This document shows, piece after piece, positions 5,917 to 6,064 of a DNA stretch of 6,064 bases. The DNA lies in assembly GCA_025355595.1 (NCBI GenBank), contig JANXZI010000278.1, positions 1 to 6,064 on the forward strand. The letters run 5' to 3'. Position 1 is the first letter of the stretch; the number at the start of each line of letters is the position of its first letter. The position numbers and the translations under genes were made by a program. The notes under the pieces are model-generated. The model was not told the DNA's origin. It ran no database searches and worked only from the letters and a program-made list of their open reading frames with translations. This DNA is from Spartobacteria bacterium (GTDB taxonomy: Bacteria > Verrucomicrobiota > Verrucomicrobiia > Chthoniobacterales > Chthoniobacteraceae).

Positions 5917-5928
5917 TCTCCCTCCGCC

Positions 5929-6064
5929 TCACCACCCCGACGGCAGATCCGGCAGCGTGCCTTTGAGGATCGTGCGGATTGCGACTTTCTCCACAGGCGG
6001 CAAGTAGGCATATTCCTTATCGGGCCGCTCGACACTCAGCGCCTCACGCAGCCGGAGGTAAATG
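5929..6064 (-). CDS. C-terminal end of an unidentified protein (5' part outside window)
   Basis: On the minus strand a frame enters at the right edge and ends with TGA at 5929-5931, giving 44 visible residues. It begins IYLRLREALSVERPDKEY and ends LKGTLPDLPSGW. The composition is protein-like (amphipathic, mixed charge, proline near the end) and third positions are GC-rich, unlike the competing frames, which are Arg/Ser/Cys-rich. I do not recognise the family from this fragment. The gene converges on the rhodanese gene, with the heptamer inverted repeat between them. Confidence 0.6.
   Translation of the reverse strand, partial: IYLRLREALSVERPDKEYAYLPPVEKVAIRTILKGTLPDLPSGW

Overview
The window most likely comes from a GC-rich member of the Verrucomicrobiota (the wider Planctomycetes-Verrucomicrobia group is also possible). 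The case is indirect. There is a Tat-exported Gfo/Idh/MocA oxidoreductase of the kind multiplied in these phyla, GC-rich third codon positions, a lack of Shine-Dalgarno sequences ahead of every start, and two kinds of short palindromic or heptameric intergenic repeat. No rRNA or other phylogenetic marker is present, so the assignment is inference.

Layout: (1) On the minus strand at 1-1791 lies the N-terminal 597 codons of a DsbD/ScsB-type thiol:disulfide transporter, cut by the left edge. (2) Upstream of it, also on the minus strand (1881 to about 2732), is a divergent arginase/ureohydrolase-fold protein that keeps every expected metal-ligand position. (3) A 396-nt divergent intergenic region (2733-3128) holds a 151-bp inverted pair of a palindromic repeat and a second pair of overlapping hairpins. 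(4) On the plus strand come a Tat-signal Gfo/Idh/MocA dehydrogenase (3129-4544), a 12-bp perfect terminator, DNA-3-methyladenine glycosylase I (4616-5191) with a terminator wrapped around its stop codon, and a small exported rhodanese (5396-5776) with its own strong terminator. (5) A heptamer-based inverted repeat (5837-5916) separates the rhodanese gene from the 3' end of an unidentified minus-strand gene that runs off the right edge.

The genes do not form one evident pathway. DsbD and the rhodanese both concern sulfur/thiol chemistry outside the cytoplasm but are far apart and on opposite strands. The plus-strand genes are separated by terminators and look like individual transcription units. 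I see no phage, IS transposase, CRISPR, tRNA, rRNA or defence system. The most noteworthy material is the intergenic repeat architecture, the arginase-fold enzyme of unknown substrate, and the terminator placed directly against the glycosylase start codon.
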